A stretch of 64,000 nt of DNA from Acetobacterium wieringae (GCF_001766835.1 NZ_LKEU01000014.1:96753-160752); one strand, 5' to 3'. Numbered from the stretch's first letter, positions 9,194 to 18,296 are shown. Notes: generated from the sequence alone by a model not told the origin. Numbers and translations: made by a program.

Positions 9194-10177
9194 ATGATGA
9201 TGGAAAAGCTGTCACGGTTGTTGCATGAAAATCAGGGACGTTATGATAAAGGCTTACGGTTGCCCCAGATACCGCCGATCAAATCAGTATGGGTAGTCGG
9301 TCAATCAAGCCCGACTATCAAAGCTAAAAAGAAGCTGGTTCCTGCAGCGGAGCTCATTATGAAAAGTGGATTTAATGAAATCATTAATGCTTATGATTAT
9401 TTTTTTGAAAATCCCAGTGATCCTGAGGGGGTTCATCAGGTGCGGGTGCGGATTCGCAGGTTTCGGGCTATTCTGGCTTTTTTTGCGCCGCTATTTAAGG
9501 CCGAACACTATCAACGGCAACAGGATACGCTCAGACAAATGGCCGGGCAATTCGGTGAAGTAAGACAATTGGATGTGTTGCTGGAAGGGATTGCCGAAAT
9601 CGAAAAAGAGAGCGTTTTAGAGATCGATTGTTTTGGGGAAATAAAAAGTTTCCTAAAAGAAAAACGGGAAGCGGCCTTCGACCATTTAATGGTGGCACTC
9701 AAAACCGATGACTTTGCCCTGGAGTTACTGGACATCTGGATCTGGAAACTCAATGAGCCTTGGGACGAAACGGCGTCGGATTTGCATGGTTCGATCAAAG
9801 ACTATACAAAAAAGCAGATTGCCAACTGGCACAAAAAAATCAGGCGGAGCATGAAAACGCTGGAGATAGAGGATCAGCAGGCCATTCATCGGGTGCGCAT
9901 CAAGAGTAAAAAACTCCGCTATGTTATTGAGCAGCTGTCTTCGATTCTTGATCAAAAAAACCGCAAATCGATGAACGCCTTTGAAAAAATGCAGGATGAT
10001 CTGGGCTACTATCACGATGTCTTTGCCAACCAGCACCTGCTTGAACAACTGGTCGCAGATTGTGATGATTGTCAACTTCATTATCAGGCCGGTATCGTCA
10101 TCGGTTGGCAGATGATGGCGGGTAACCGCAAGATCAAAAAGTTTAGTGAAAAAGTCGGTACGGTGGTTCAGAAATAA
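9194..10177 (+). CDS. CHAD domain protein (probable polyphosphate-binding)
   Basis: 327 residues, no signal or membrane segment. Two helical blocks carry the conserved histidine/basic pattern of the CHAD domain: GVHQVRVRIRRFRAILAFF and AIHRVRIKSKKLRYVIEQL. CHAD domains are known to bind polyphosphate through these conserved His and basic residues. No CYTH domain is fused to it, and no ppk or ppx gene is adjacent. The ATG at 9194 follows AGGAAAAG (9183-9190). Its cellular role here is unknown. Confidence 0.8.
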   Translation: MMMEKLSRLLHENQGRYDKGLRLPQIPPIKSVWVVGQSSPTIKAKKKLVPAAELIMKSGFNEIINAYDYFFENPSDPEGVHQVRVRIRRFRAILAFFAPLFKAEHYQRQQDTLRQMAGQFGEVRQLDVLLEGIAEIEKESVLEIDCFGEIKSFLKEKREAAFDHLMVALKTDDFALELLDIWIWKLNEPWDETASDLHGSIKDYTKKQIANWHKKIRRSMKTLEIEDQQAIHRVRIKSKKLRYVIEQLSSILDQKNRKSMNAFEKMQDDLGYYHDVFANQHLLEQLVADCDDCQLHYQAGIVIGWQMMAGNRKIKKFSEKVGTVVQK

Positions 10178-10197
10178 ACGTCAATATCTCAAATAAA

Positions 10198-10239
10198 CTT
10201 TACAGTCAGCTTGTCAGTTGTAAAGATACGTGCTATACT
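10198..10239 (+). promoter_or_regulatory. nadA promoter with overlapping inverted repeat (candidate NiaR operator)
   Basis: TTGTCA (10211-10216), 17-nt spacer, TATACT (10234-10239). The inverted repeat CTTTACA (10198-10204) / TGTAAAG (10219-10225), 14 nt apart, covers the -35 element. Its position suits a repressor site for the NiaR encoded at the end of this gene cluster. Confidence 0.6.
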
Positions 10240-10280
10240 TTTAATCATGAAAATCCGATTAAAGGTGGAGGCATAAAAAA

Positions 10281-11189
10281 GTGAAAGAGCGCTTGTTAAA
10301 AATAGAAAAACTCAAAAAAGAAAAAGATGCAGTGATCCTGGCCCATTACTATGTTAATGATGAAATTCAGGAAATTGCAGATTATATCGGTGATTCCTAT
10401 TATCTCAGCAAAATTGCCGTCGAGCTGCCCCAAAAGGTGATTGTCTTCTGCGGGGTAACCTTTATGGGCGAAAGTGCAAAGATTCTAAGCCCCGAAAAAA
10501 CCGTGATCATGCCGGAAGCCCTTGCGGACTGTCCCATGGCTCACATGGCATCCCTTGAGAAAATTGCCGAGGTTCGGCAAAACTATGAGGATCTGGCAGT
10601 GGTCTGCTATATCAATTCAACCGCCGAAATCAAAAAAGCGGTGGATGTCTGTGTGACCTCCTCCAACGCCTTAAAAATTGTCAGAGCCCTGCCCCAGCAG
10701 AATATTTATTTTGTGCCGGATCAAAACCTCGGCCAGTACATTGCCAGTCAGGTGCCGGAAAAAAATTTCATCTTCAATGATGGCTATTGTCATGTCCACG
10801 ACGAAATCATGATCGACGAGGTAGAAGCGGCCAAAGCGGCCCACCCCAATGCCAGGGTGCTGGTGCATCCTGAATGCACGATGACGGTAATCGGTGCTGC
10901 CGATTATGTCGGGAGTACTGCCGGAATCATTGACTATGCCACGGCCAGCGATGCCGATGAATTTATTATCGGCACCGAAATCGGTATTTTGCACCAACTC
11001 AGAAAAAATAATCCCAACAAAAAATTCTATACCATCAATCAAAATCAGATCTGTCCGAACATGAAAAAGATCACCCTGGCGAAGGTTGCTTATGCACTGG
11101 AAAACGGCATCAACCAAATGGAAGTCGATGAGGAGACCCGAAACCGGGCCGTTCTGGCGTTGGAAAAAATGCTGGAACTGGCCAAATAA
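10281..11189 (+). CDS. nadA: Quinolinate synthase
   Basis: 302 residues, the usual length for this [4Fe-4S] enzyme that joins iminoaspartate and dihydroxyacetone phosphate to make quinolinate. The three cluster cysteines are visible in FCGVTFMGESAKIL, HPECTMTV and CPNMKKIT. HYYVNDEIQEIADYIGDSY is the typical N-terminal motif. GTG start with GGTGGAGG (10263-10272 region) upstream. First gene of nadA-nadB-nadC. Confidence 0.96.
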   Translation: MKERLLKIEKLKKEKDAVILAHYYVNDEIQEIADYIGDSYYLSKIAVELPQKVIVFCGVTFMGESAKILSPEKTVIMPEALADCPMAHMASLEKIAEVRQNYEDLAVVCYINSTAEIKKAVDVCVTSSNALKIVRALPQQNIYFVPDQNLGQYIASQVPEKNFIFNDGYCHVHDEIMIDEVEAAKAAHPNARVLVHPECTMTVIGAADYVGSTAGIIDYATASDADEFIIGTEIGILHQLRKNNPNKKFYTINQNQICPNMKKITLAKVAYALENGINQMEVDEETRNRAVLALEKMLELAK

Positions 11190-11202
11190 GGGAGCACCGG
11201 CC

Positions 11203-12504
11203 ATGAACGGGAAAACCGATATTATTGTTGTGGGAACTGGTGTATCAGGTTTATTCTACGCCTTGAATATTCCCGGAACTAAAAATGTATTGATGCTCAC
11301 CAAAGCAGCTGCAGATGAAAGTGATTCGTATCTGGCCCAGGGCGGGATCTGTGTGCTGCGGGATGCCGATGATTACAACAGTTTTTTTGAAGATACCATG
11401 AAAGCCGGGCACTACGAAAATGATCCGGCCTCAGTTGATGTGATGATTCGCAATTCCCCGCAAATAATCACCGATCTGATTGCACTGGGGGTCGAGTTTG
11501 AAACGAAGGATGGCGAGCTGGTTTATACCAGAGAAGGGGCCCATTCCCAAGCCCGGATTCTTTATCATGAAGATCTGACCGGCGCCGAAATCACCAGTAA
11601 ATTGCTGGCCCAGGTCAAAAGTCGACCCAACATTACCATCGTCGAAAACATGGCGATGGTGGATCTGATCTGTCAGGATAACCAATGTTCGGGGGTGGTG
11701 GCCTGTGATCGGGACGGCAGCATAAAGCTCTACCATTCGGACTACGTGGTGCTGGCTACCGGCGGACTGGGCGGGCTGTTTCACAGCTCCACCAACCTGG
11801 CTCACCTCACCGGGGATGCCATTGCTATTGCATTAAAACGTCAGATAACGCTTGAAAATATCAGCTATATTCAAATCCACCCCACTACCCTATATTCCCG
11901 GAAACCCGGACGTCGGTTTCTGATTTCTGAATCGGTTCGGGGCGAGGGGGCGGTGCTGTACAATCGCAAAATGCAGCGTTTTGTGGATGAACTACTGCCC
12001 CGGGATCTGCTGACCAAGGCGATCCATGAGCAAATGGAACAGGATGAAAGTGATTTTGTCTGGCTGTCGATGCAGGACATGGGCCGGGAGGTCATTACCC
12101 ATCGCTTCCCCAATATCTTTAAACATTGTCTGGAAGAAGGCTATGATATCACCCGGGAGTGTATTCCGGTTACTCCGGCCCAGCATTATTTTATGGGCGG
12201 AATCAAGGTCGACCTCAACAGTCGAACTTCCATGGACCATCTTTATGCCGTCGGTGAAATCAGCTGCAACCGGGTTCACGGCGCCAACCGGCTGGCCAGC
12301 AATTCACTGCTGGAAAGCCTGGTCTTTGCCAAACGGGCAGCCCGGGACACCACTGCCAATTATCAGGTCACAAGCGAGGTCAGCCATCCCATTCTTGATC
12401 TGACGGAGTATAAAGATTTGGAACAGTTGCGCCTGGCCTATAAAACCATCATTCTGGACGAAATCGAAAGGAGTAAAGTGATTGAACGAATTGATAAAGC
12501 TTAA
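11203..12504 (+). CDS. nadB: L-aspartate oxidase
   Basis: 433 residues. Oxidises L-aspartate to iminoaspartate for NadA. FAD-binding VVGTGVSGLFYAL at the N-terminus, substrate-domain motif YLAQGGICV, and the flavoprotein C-terminal motif YAVGEISCNRVHGANRLASN are present. It lacks most of the C-terminal helical domain of the E. coli enzyme (about 540 residues), a common form in clostridia, where fumarate or another non-oxygen acceptor is expected. ATG at 11203 has AAGGGAG upstream. It overlaps nadC by 23 bp. Confidence 0.95.
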   Translation: MNGKTDIIVVGTGVSGLFYALNIPGTKNVLMLTKAAADESDSYLAQGGICVLRDADDYNSFFEDTMKAGHYENDPASVDVMIRNSPQIITDLIALGVEFETKDGELVYTREGAHSQARILYHEDLTGAEITSKLLAQVKSRPNITIVENMAMVDLICQDNQCSGVVACDRDGSIKLYHSDYVVLATGGLGGLFHSSTNLAHLTGDAIAIALKRQITLENISYIQIHPTTLYSRKPGRRFLISESVRGEGAVLYNRKMQRFVDELLPRDLLTKAIHEQMEQDESDFVWLSMQDMGREVITHRFPNIFKHCLEEGYDITRECIPVTPAQHYFMGGIKVDLNSRTSMDHLYAVGEISCNRVHGANRLASNSLLESLVFAKRAARDTTANYQVTSEVSHPILDLTEYKDLEQLRLAYKTIILDEIERSKVIERIDKA

Positions 12505-13357
12505 TATGGATCCACACCTTTTACAGGCCTTGCAGGAGGACATCCCCTGTGAGGACATTACCACGAATGCGGTCATTGCCGCCGGGATCAAGGCCCAGGT
12601 TGAACTGGTTGCCAAAGAGACCGGGATCATTGCCGGTTTGGACGTTTATCGGCGGGTATTTGAACTGCTGGAACCCAGCGCCAGAGTAGAAACCTTTGTC
12701 AGTGATGGGGATACCGTCACCCCTGGTGAGCTACTGGCGATTGTTTTTGCTGATGCCCGAACCCTCCTCTCCGGTGAGCGGACAGCGCTTAATTATCTGC
12801 AGCGGATGAGTGGTATCGCCACGCACACCCGAAAACTGGTGAGTTATTTGGCTGGCACCAAAACCAGACTGCTGGACACCCGTAAAACGACCCCCACTAT
12901 GCGGATTTTTGAAAAATATGCCGTAACCGTTGGCGGCGGATCCAACCACCGCACCAATCTGTCCGATGGGATACTGCTTAAAGACAATCACATCAATGCA
13001 GCCGGTGGCGTCAAAGAAGCCGTTGCGGCGGCCAGGACAGCTGCTTCCTTTGTGCGAAAGATCGAGGTCGAAGTTGAAAATCTGGAAATGCTTCGTGAAG
13101 CGCTGGAGGCCGGTGCCGACATTATCATGCTCGACAATATGGATGCGGACACTATGAAAGCCGCCATTAAAATTATCGATGGTCGGGCTATCAGCGAATG
13201 CTCCGGCAATGTGACGGAAGATCGGTTAAAAGAGCTTGGGCAAATTGGAGTGGACTTTATTTCCTGCGGTGCCCTGACCCATTCTTCGCCAATTCTTGAT
13301 TTATCGATGAAAAATCTGAAAATCTTATCGGATTCGTTGATGAAAAATAGAAATTGA
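12482..13357 (+). CDS. nadC: Nicotinate-nucleotide diphosphorylase (carboxylating)
   Basis: 291 residues. Converts quinolinate and PRPP to nicotinate mononucleotide. Seen: EDITTNAV, GERTALNYLQRMSGIAT, DTRKTTPTMR, GGGSNHRTNLSDGILLKDNH and the C-terminal barrel motifs IEVEVENLEM and ECSGNV. A TTG start at 12482 is supported by AAGGAG (12468-12473) 8 nt upstream; an ATG at 12506 is the alternative. Translationally coupled to nadB by overlap. Confidence 0.95.
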   Translation: MNELIKLNMDPHLLQALQEDIPCEDITTNAVIAAGIKAQVELVAKETGIIAGLDVYRRVFELLEPSARVETFVSDGDTVTPGELLAIVFADARTLLSGERTALNYLQRMSGIATHTRKLVSYLAGTKTRLLDTRKTTPTMRIFEKYAVTVGGGSNHRTNLSDGILLKDNHINAAGGVKEAVAAARTAASFVRKIEVEVENLEMLREALEAGADIIMLDNMDADTMKAAIKIIDGRAISECSGNVTEDRLKELGQIGVDFISCGALTHSSPILDLSMKNLKILSDSLMKNRN

Positions 13358-13382
13358 CGGCGCCATCATTGTTCACTATAAT
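13354..13382 (+). promoter_or_regulatory. niaR promoter
   Basis: TTGACG (13354-13359), 17-nt spacer, TATAAT (13377-13382): near-consensus. No copy of the nadA inverted repeat is seen here, so autoregulation is not evident. Confidence 0.6.
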
Positions 13383-13463
13383 TATTGAGACACCCCCGAC
13401 GCACTTATAAATGCCAGTTTAACAAAAATCTGATTTGAATCATAAATACCAGGAGTGTAAACC

Positions 13464-13976
13464 ATGAAAAAACAACAGCGACAGGCAGACATTGTCAAGA
13501 CCCTCCGGTCATCCCGGGAACCGGTTTCAGGAACCGCCCTGTCAGAAATTTTTCAGGTCAGTCGGCAAAGCATCGTTCAGGATATTGCGCTCCTGAAAGC
13601 GGCCCATTTCAATATCATTTCCACCAACAAAGGCTATATAATCGTTGATCCACCGCCCCGGGAAAAGATCTTCAAGGTGTCCCACAACCATGAAGAAATC
13701 GGCGATGAGCTTTATACCATTGTTGACGCCGGTGGCTTTGTCAGAGACGTCTATGTTCTGCACGACATTTATGGAAAAATCCAGGTTGATTTGTTTCTGG
13801 CCACCCGGGCCGATGTGGATTCCTTTGTTGCCGGACTTAAAGAAAAAAAAACCAGCCCCCTGATGAAGCTTACCGACACGGTCCATTATCATACCGTGGA
13901 GGCGGTATCTGACAGCATTCTTTCGGCGGTTGAAAAAAGTTTAACGGAAAAAGGCTATTTAATCAGCGTCGGGTGA
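13464..13976 (+). CDS. niaR: NiaR-type transcriptional repressor of NAD synthesis
   Basis: 170 residues. An N-terminal winged HTH (residues about 5-55, SGTALSEIFQVSRQSIVQDI) is followed by a 3H domain, named for three conserved histidines that bind metal and nicotinate; here VSHNHEEIGDELYTI, VLHDIYG and VHYHTVEA. NiaR (YrxA) represses nadBCA and niacin uptake genes in other Firmicutes. It lies directly downstream of nadC but has its own promoter. ATG start, AGGAG about 8 nt before. Confidence 0.9.
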   Translation: MKKQQRQADIVKTLRSSREPVSGTALSEIFQVSRQSIVQDIALLKAAHFNIISTNKGYIIVDPPPREKIFKVSHNHEEIGDELYTIVDAGGFVRDVYVLHDIYGKIQVDLFLATRADVDSFVAGLKEKKTSPLMKLTDTVHYHTVEAVSDSILSAVEKSLTEKGYLISVG

Positions 13977-14021
13977 TTTTAAAAATAAATATTGGGGTAT
14001 GAACTATATAGCATACAAAAG

Positions 14022-14052
14022 AAGGAAGACATCAGGAGGTTTTCCTTTTTTA
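14022..14052 (+). terminator. Terminator of niaR
   Basis: AAGGAAGAC (14022-14030) pairs with GTTTTCCTT (14039-14047) across an 8-nt loop, with a T run to 14052. Confidence 0.65.
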
Positions 14053-14110
14053 TTTGCACCGGAAAGTTCAGTTCACAAAAATGAAGCAGACTGTCAAAGA
14101 AGATAACCCA

Positions 14111-14209
14111 GTACCGACAATTGTTACATCATGTTGTCTGCATCAAGGCGGACATGGCGAACGCCTGTCCAAGCTTGCGGCAGACAACAGATTAACAATT
14201 GGTCGGTAC
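14111..14209. repeat. Palindromic repeat, family A copy 1 (99 bp)
   Basis: Ends are inverted: GTACCGACAATTGTTA at the left, and the reverse complement of the right end reads GTACCGACCAATTGTTA. ATCATGTTGT and ATCTGTTGT follow inside. The interior folds further (GGCGGACA against TGTCC, TGTCTGC against GCGGCAGACA). Related copies lie at 30256-30444, 33869-34001 and, degenerate, 48721-48811. The 316-bp gap between niaR and the next gene holds only this and the terminator. Confidence 0.85.
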
Positions 14210-14292
14210 GGTAGTTATTTGAGAACCTCATTCATTTCACAAAAATGAATTGGGATTATTTTAACTAGATATCAACGAAGGGTGGAAAAACA

Positions 14293-15123
14293 GTGAGTAA
14301 AATAGCGTGTCAGCTCTGTCCACATCATTGCAGATTGGATGAGGCAGAGATTGGATTTTGTCGGGCTCGGGTTAACCGGTCGGATGTGATAAGCGACTTG
14401 AATTATGGGGTAGTTACTGCCATCGCATTGGATCCCATCGAAAAGAAACCGTTGCGCCATTTTTTTCCCGGCTCCCGAATTTTGTCGGTCGGAAGTTTTG
14501 GCTGTAATTTAAGATGTCCATTTTGTCAAAACTACGAAATTTCCATGGCTGGCAGTGAAGAAGCCCATGGTCGGCGGATGACGCCTGAGGATCTGGTCGG
14601 CAATGCCCGAAGACTGGTAGGCGAGGGGAATATCGGCCTGGCCTATACCTATAACGAACCGCTGGTGGGGTATGAATTTGTCAGAGATTGTGCCAAGCTG
14701 ATAAAAAAGAATGGCTTAAAAAATGTGCTGGTCACCAATGGCTGTTTTTGTGAAGCACCAGTCCGGGAAATTCTGCCTGATATTGATGCAATGAACATTG
14801 ATCTGAAAGCATTTAACCCAAAGTTCTATCAAAAAATCAGTGGTGATCTGGAAACCGTCAAACAGACCATTCGGATTGCCAGTGAGGCCTGTCATGTGGA
14901 AGTTACGACCCTGATTGTCCCGGGGGAAAACGACAGTGAGGAAGAAATTAGGGCTTTATCCAAGTGGCTGGCGTCAGTGGGAAAATCAATCCCCCTTCAT
15001 CTGTCCCGCTTTTTTCCCAGACATGAAATGACCGATCGGAATGCCACCAACGTGGCCCAGATTTATCGACTGGCTGACATCGCCAGAGAGTCCCTGGAAA
15101 ATGTTTATGCAGGGAATTGTTGA
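14293..15123 (+). CDS. Radical SAM protein, AmmeMemoRadiSam/PflA-like
   Basis: 276 residues. The radical SAM cluster motif CNLRCPFC binds [4Fe-4S] and S-adenosylmethionine. The N-terminal motif CQLCPHHCRLDEAEIGFC adds five cysteines and is typical of the AmrS-type radical SAM family that elsewhere clusters with AMMECR1 and Memo genes. No such partners are visible within this window. Pyruvate formate-lyase activating enzymes are more distant relatives and a less likely identity. GTG start with GGGTGG upstream. It is 9 nt from the following metallophosphoesterase gene. Confidence 0.75.
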   Translation: MSKIACQLCPHHCRLDEAEIGFCRARVNRSDVISDLNYGVVTAIALDPIEKKPLRHFFPGSRILSVGSFGCNLRCPFCQNYEISMAGSEEAHGRRMTPEDLVGNARRLVGEGNIGLAYTYNEPLVGYEFVRDCAKLIKKNGLKNVLVTNGCFCEAPVREILPDIDAMNIDLKAFNPKFYQKISGDLETVKQTIRIASEACHVEVTTLIVPGENDSEEEIRALSKWLASVGKSIPLHLSRFFPRHEMTDRNATNVAQIYRLADIARESLENVYAGNC

Positions 15124-15132
15124 GGCACACCA

Positions 15133-16629
15133 ATGGGACATAAACGTTCAAAAAATCTAAACAGTCGCCTGGCAAAACAATTAAAAGATATCGAACAGCA
15201 GATTATACCGGTCACCGTACCGGTCACTGAAACCGAAACGGAGATTCATTCGGAAAAAGCAGTGTATACGTTTTATCTTGATCCGGTTGTTGCCACGGCC
15301 CCGCAGGTCGAGGCGGGTGAGATCCACCGATTGGCCCGGGAAGGCTATGGGGGATGGATTGCCGAGGATCCGAAGGAGCCAGAAAGACGGGATGATCTGA
15401 TGCCGGAGGGCTATTTGCTGCCTGCCGGTAATGAACCGGAACAGCTGTTGCATTTTTTTGCCATCACGGATATTCATATCACTGACGGGGAATTTCCGGC
15501 CCACGGAATCTATTCAAAATTTGGTGGTGGCATTGTCTCAGTGTATTCTGAGATGATGCATTATACCACCCATATTTTAGATGGCGCCATTCATTCCATC
15601 AACGCCATTCATCATCAAAACCCTCTGGATTTTGGTCTATCCATGGGCGACAACACCAACAACGCCATGTACAATGAGCTGCGCTGGTCGATTGACATTT
15701 TTGATGGCAAAGAAATAAATTTGGATTTTGGGGTCAGTCCCAATCCCCGGGTTGGCCCCCGGAAGCCTTTTTATGACGAATTTGCGGCTGTGGGGCTGAA
15801 TCCGCAGATTCCCTGGTATCAGGTTATTGGCAATCATGATCACAGCTGGCCGGATAAGCCGCTTTTGCCGGTATCGGATGATCCCGCCCGGCGGTTTCTG
15901 AGTCGGGCAGAATGGATGAAGGAATTTTTTATAACAGAAACGAAGCCCAGCGGACACGGTTTTAGTCTGGAAAACAGCCAGAGTGGTTTTGCCTGCTATA
16001 GCTTTGAACCCCGGGAGACAAAACAAATCAAGGTGATTGTGCTCGATAACACCCAAAGGGATGATGATCAAAACGTTAAGGGATATGCTCATGGTTCCCT
16101 GGATCGGGAGCGATTTGACTGGTTGGGGCAAGAGCTGGAAGCCGGACAACAAGCCGGTCAGCTGATGATCATTGCCGCCCATATTCCCATTGGCGTGGAA
16201 TATCAGGAGCCACTGACCAGGCCGTTTATGTCATGGAGTACCCTTTCACCAGTTTCGGAACAGGAGCTGCTAAAAAAACTCCAGTCTTATCCCAATCTGA
16301 TTTTGTGGGTGGCCGGACATCGGCATCGCAATACCGTAACCCCGATAAAGTCTCCGGATCCGGCCCAGCCGGAATACGGCTTCTGGGTGGTTGAAACAGC
16401 ATCCCTCCGGGATTTTCCGCAAAACTTTCGAACCTTTGAAATTCTCAAAAACAGCGATGGCACCCTATCGATTGTTAGCAGAAATATAAACCCGACCATC
16501 AGAGAAGGTTCCTTTGCCAGTATCGCCCGGTCTTATGCGGTGGCGGCCCAGCAGCTTTTTAACGGCCGGACGGAACTGCTCCCATCCGGCTCTTATAATG
16601 GTGAGTTGCTGGTTAAGACAAAAGCATAA
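15133..16629 (+). CDS. Metallophosphoesterase (TIGR03768-like)
   Basis: 498 residues, no signal peptide seen. Calcineurin-like metal ligands: ITDIHITDGE, LSMGDNTNNAM, VIGNHDHSWP, IIAAHIPIG and WVAGHRHRNTV, in the right order for a binuclear metal centre. The size and the spacing between the first and second motifs fit the TIGR03768 group of large cytoplasmic metallophosphoesterases, whose substrate is not known. The gene directly follows the radical SAM gene, so the two may be co-transcribed. Confidence 0.75.
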   Translation: MGHKRSKNLNSRLAKQLKDIEQQIIPVTVPVTETETEIHSEKAVYTFYLDPVVATAPQVEAGEIHRLAREGYGGWIAEDPKEPERRDDLMPEGYLLPAGNEPEQLLHFFAITDIHITDGEFPAHGIYSKFGGGIVSVYSEMMHYTTHILDGAIHSINAIHHQNPLDFGLSMGDNTNNAMYNELRWSIDIFDGKEINLDFGVSPNPRVGPRKPFYDEFAAVGLNPQIPWYQVIGNHDHSWPDKPLLPVSDDPARRFLSRAEWMKEFFITETKPSGHGFSLENSQSGFACYSFEPRETKQIKVIVLDNTQRDDDQNVKGYAHGSLDRERFDWLGQELEAGQQAGQLMIIAAHIPIGVEYQEPLTRPFMSWSTLSPVSEQELLKKLQSYPNLILWVAGHRHRNTVTPIKSPDPAQPEYGFWVVETASLRDFPQNFRTFEILKNSDGTLSIVSRNINPTIREGSFASIARSYAVAAQQLFNGRTELLPSGSYNGELLVKTKA

Positions 16630-16767
16630 CCAACGATCAGCAAAAGCAATGAGCGACAGTAAAAAAAGCGCAGCAGGAAAGGTTTGATACATTGATCAGC
16701 CGGTTTGATTACGGACAGACACGGGATTTTGAGAGGCGAACTGACAATTCTTGTGGAGGTAAAAGAG

Positions 16768-18159
16768 ATGGAAGTAATGACGCTGATGGAGAAATTAAAA
16801 AACGGCGATGTCATGACTCAAGACATGCGCAGTGAGATTGTCGATTCATATAAACTGATGGATGTGGCTTTGGACTCCATTCTCAACGGACTGATGATCA
16901 TTGATACCGAACTGCGGATAAAGAAATTTAATCATAAAATTTGTGAGCTGTTTCAAATGGATGAAGCCGCTATTTTAAAGCTGGACATGAATGTGGTGTT
17001 AAAAGAGATTGATGTCGTTGGCAATATCCTGATTAATAAACGAAAATTTTCGTATTCGGATATCACCCTCACAATCGGGTCAAAACAAATTGACTGTTTT
17101 TTGGATATTACCCCAGTGGTTTTTAATGAGAAGGTCATGGGCGCAGTGCTGGTGATTCGGGAAGCCAAACAGGTGCGCAAAGAAATCAATAAACTGGCAG
17201 GTTTTCGGGCCAACTATACCTTTGATAAGATCATTACGAAGAATAAAACGATGCTGGAGCTGATTAATACCGCCCGGCGAATTGCCAAAACAAATTGTTC
17301 GGTGCTGATTGAAGGTGAAAGCGGTACCGGGAAGGAGCTGTTTGCCCAGTCCATTCATAACGACAGCCAGCGCCGTAACGGCCCCTTTATTGCCATCAAC
17401 TGCGCCGCCATTCCCAAAGAGTTGGTGGAGAGTGAATTTTTTGGTTACGAAACTGGCTCGTTTACCGGAGCCATCAAAGGTGGCATGCCGGGAAAATTTG
17501 AGTTGGCCAATGGCGGCACCCTGTTTCTTGATGAAATAGGCGAAATTCCCCTGGAAATGCAACCCAAGCTGCTGCGGGTGTTGGATGAAAACAAGGTAAT
17601 GCGGATTGGCGGCAGTTTTGCCAGGGACTTGGATGTCCGGATTATTGCAGCCACCAATCGCAATCTGCTCAATGAGATGTCAAAATCGGCTTTTCGTCAG
17701 GATCTCTACTTTCGGCTCAATGTCATCAATTTACGGCTGTTGCCGCTTAAAAGGCGGCCAGAAGATATACTGGTTCTGGGCCGATATTTTCTGGAGCAGC
17801 TCAATTTCGAAAACAGTGACGTCAAAAAATTCTTCAGCAAGGCATTCGAAGAAAAATTGCTGGCCAATGAATGGAAGGGCAATGTCAGAGAACTCAAAAA
17901 TATGGTGGAGCGTGGCTACTATTTGTCAGCCGGTGTTTTTATTGATTGCATTGAGGCACCGACAAAAGAGCAGAATGTCATTTTACCAGTCCGTGACAGT
18001 GATGGTGAAACTTTGAGAGATTTGGAAAAAAACAGCATCGAACAGGCTCTTTTTCTCAATAAGGGCAATGCGGTAAAGGCCGCAGAAGATCTTTGCATCA
18101 GTCGGGCGACCATCTATCGGAAAATAAAAGCCTATGATATTCACGTGACCAGTTTATAA
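16768..18159 (+). CDS. Sigma-54 interaction domain transcriptional activator, PAS sensor
   Basis: 463 residues: PAS domain near 35-140 (DSILNGLMIIDTELRIKKF), AAA+ domain near 155-385 and a Fis-type HTH at the end (NAVKAAEDLCISRATIYRKI). Walker A GESGTGKE, the sigma-54 contact loop GSFTGA and Walker B GTLFLDEIGEI are intact, so it should open sigma-54 promoters. It has no GAF domain, unlike the classic acetoin regulator AcoR. Its place upstream of two operons with sigma-54-like promoters, one also having palindromic upstream sites, makes it their probable activator. ATG at 16768 follows GGAGG (16755-16759). Confidence 0.85.
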   Translation: MEVMTLMEKLKNGDVMTQDMRSEIVDSYKLMDVALDSILNGLMIIDTELRIKKFNHKICELFQMDEAAILKLDMNVVLKEIDVVGNILINKRKFSYSDITLTIGSKQIDCFLDITPVVFNEKVMGAVLVIREAKQVRKEINKLAGFRANYTFDKIITKNKTMLELINTARRIAKTNCSVLIEGESGTGKELFAQSIHNDSQRRNGPFIAINCAAIPKELVESEFFGYETGSFTGAIKGGMPGKFELANGGTLFLDEIGEIPLEMQPKLLRVLDENKVMRIGGSFARDLDVRIIAATNRNLLNEMSKSAFRQDLYFRLNVINLRLLPLKRRPEDILVLGRYFLEQLNFENSDVKKFFSKAFEEKLLANEWKGNVRELKNMVERGYYLSAGVFIDCIEAPTKEQNVILPVRDSDGETLRDLEKNSIEQALFLNKGNAVKAAEDLCISRATIYRKIKAYDIHVTSL

Positions 18160-18182
18160 ATGAAGCGAAACGTAAAAAGCAG

Positions 18183-18227
18183 CCCTTTGAAGAAAATTTT
18201 AAAAATTTTTTCGAAGGGTCTTTTTTT
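18183..18227 (+). terminator. Terminator of the sigma-54 activator gene
   Basis: CCCTTTGA (18183-18190) pairs with TCGAAGGG (18211-18218), extended by A-rich and T-rich arms, then seven T. The T run touches the next promoter. Confidence 0.8.
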
Positions 18228-18242
18228 GGCATGAAACATGCT
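18226..18242 (+). promoter_or_regulatory. Candidate sigma-54 promoter of the thiamine-type ABC operon
   Basis: TTGGCATGAAACATGCT: GG at 18228-18229 and GC at 18240-18241 are exactly 12 nt apart, as required for -24/-12 promoters; it differs from the consensus at two positions. No good sigma-A promoter is seen before the operon. Confidence 0.5.
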
Positions 18243-18296
18243 ACAATTAGTTTTGGAAAGAATAGGAAAAATGAAAAGAATAGGGAGGTGAGCGTT

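Noticed and set aside
14054..14248. Open frame through the first family A repeat
   Set aside because: It is made of repeat sequence, has no good ribosome binding site and no plausible protein features.
18160..18296. Thiamine diphosphate riboswitch before the thiamine-type ABC operon
   Set aside because: The conserved CTGAGA and related segments are not seen; a terminator and a sigma-54-like promoter fill the space.
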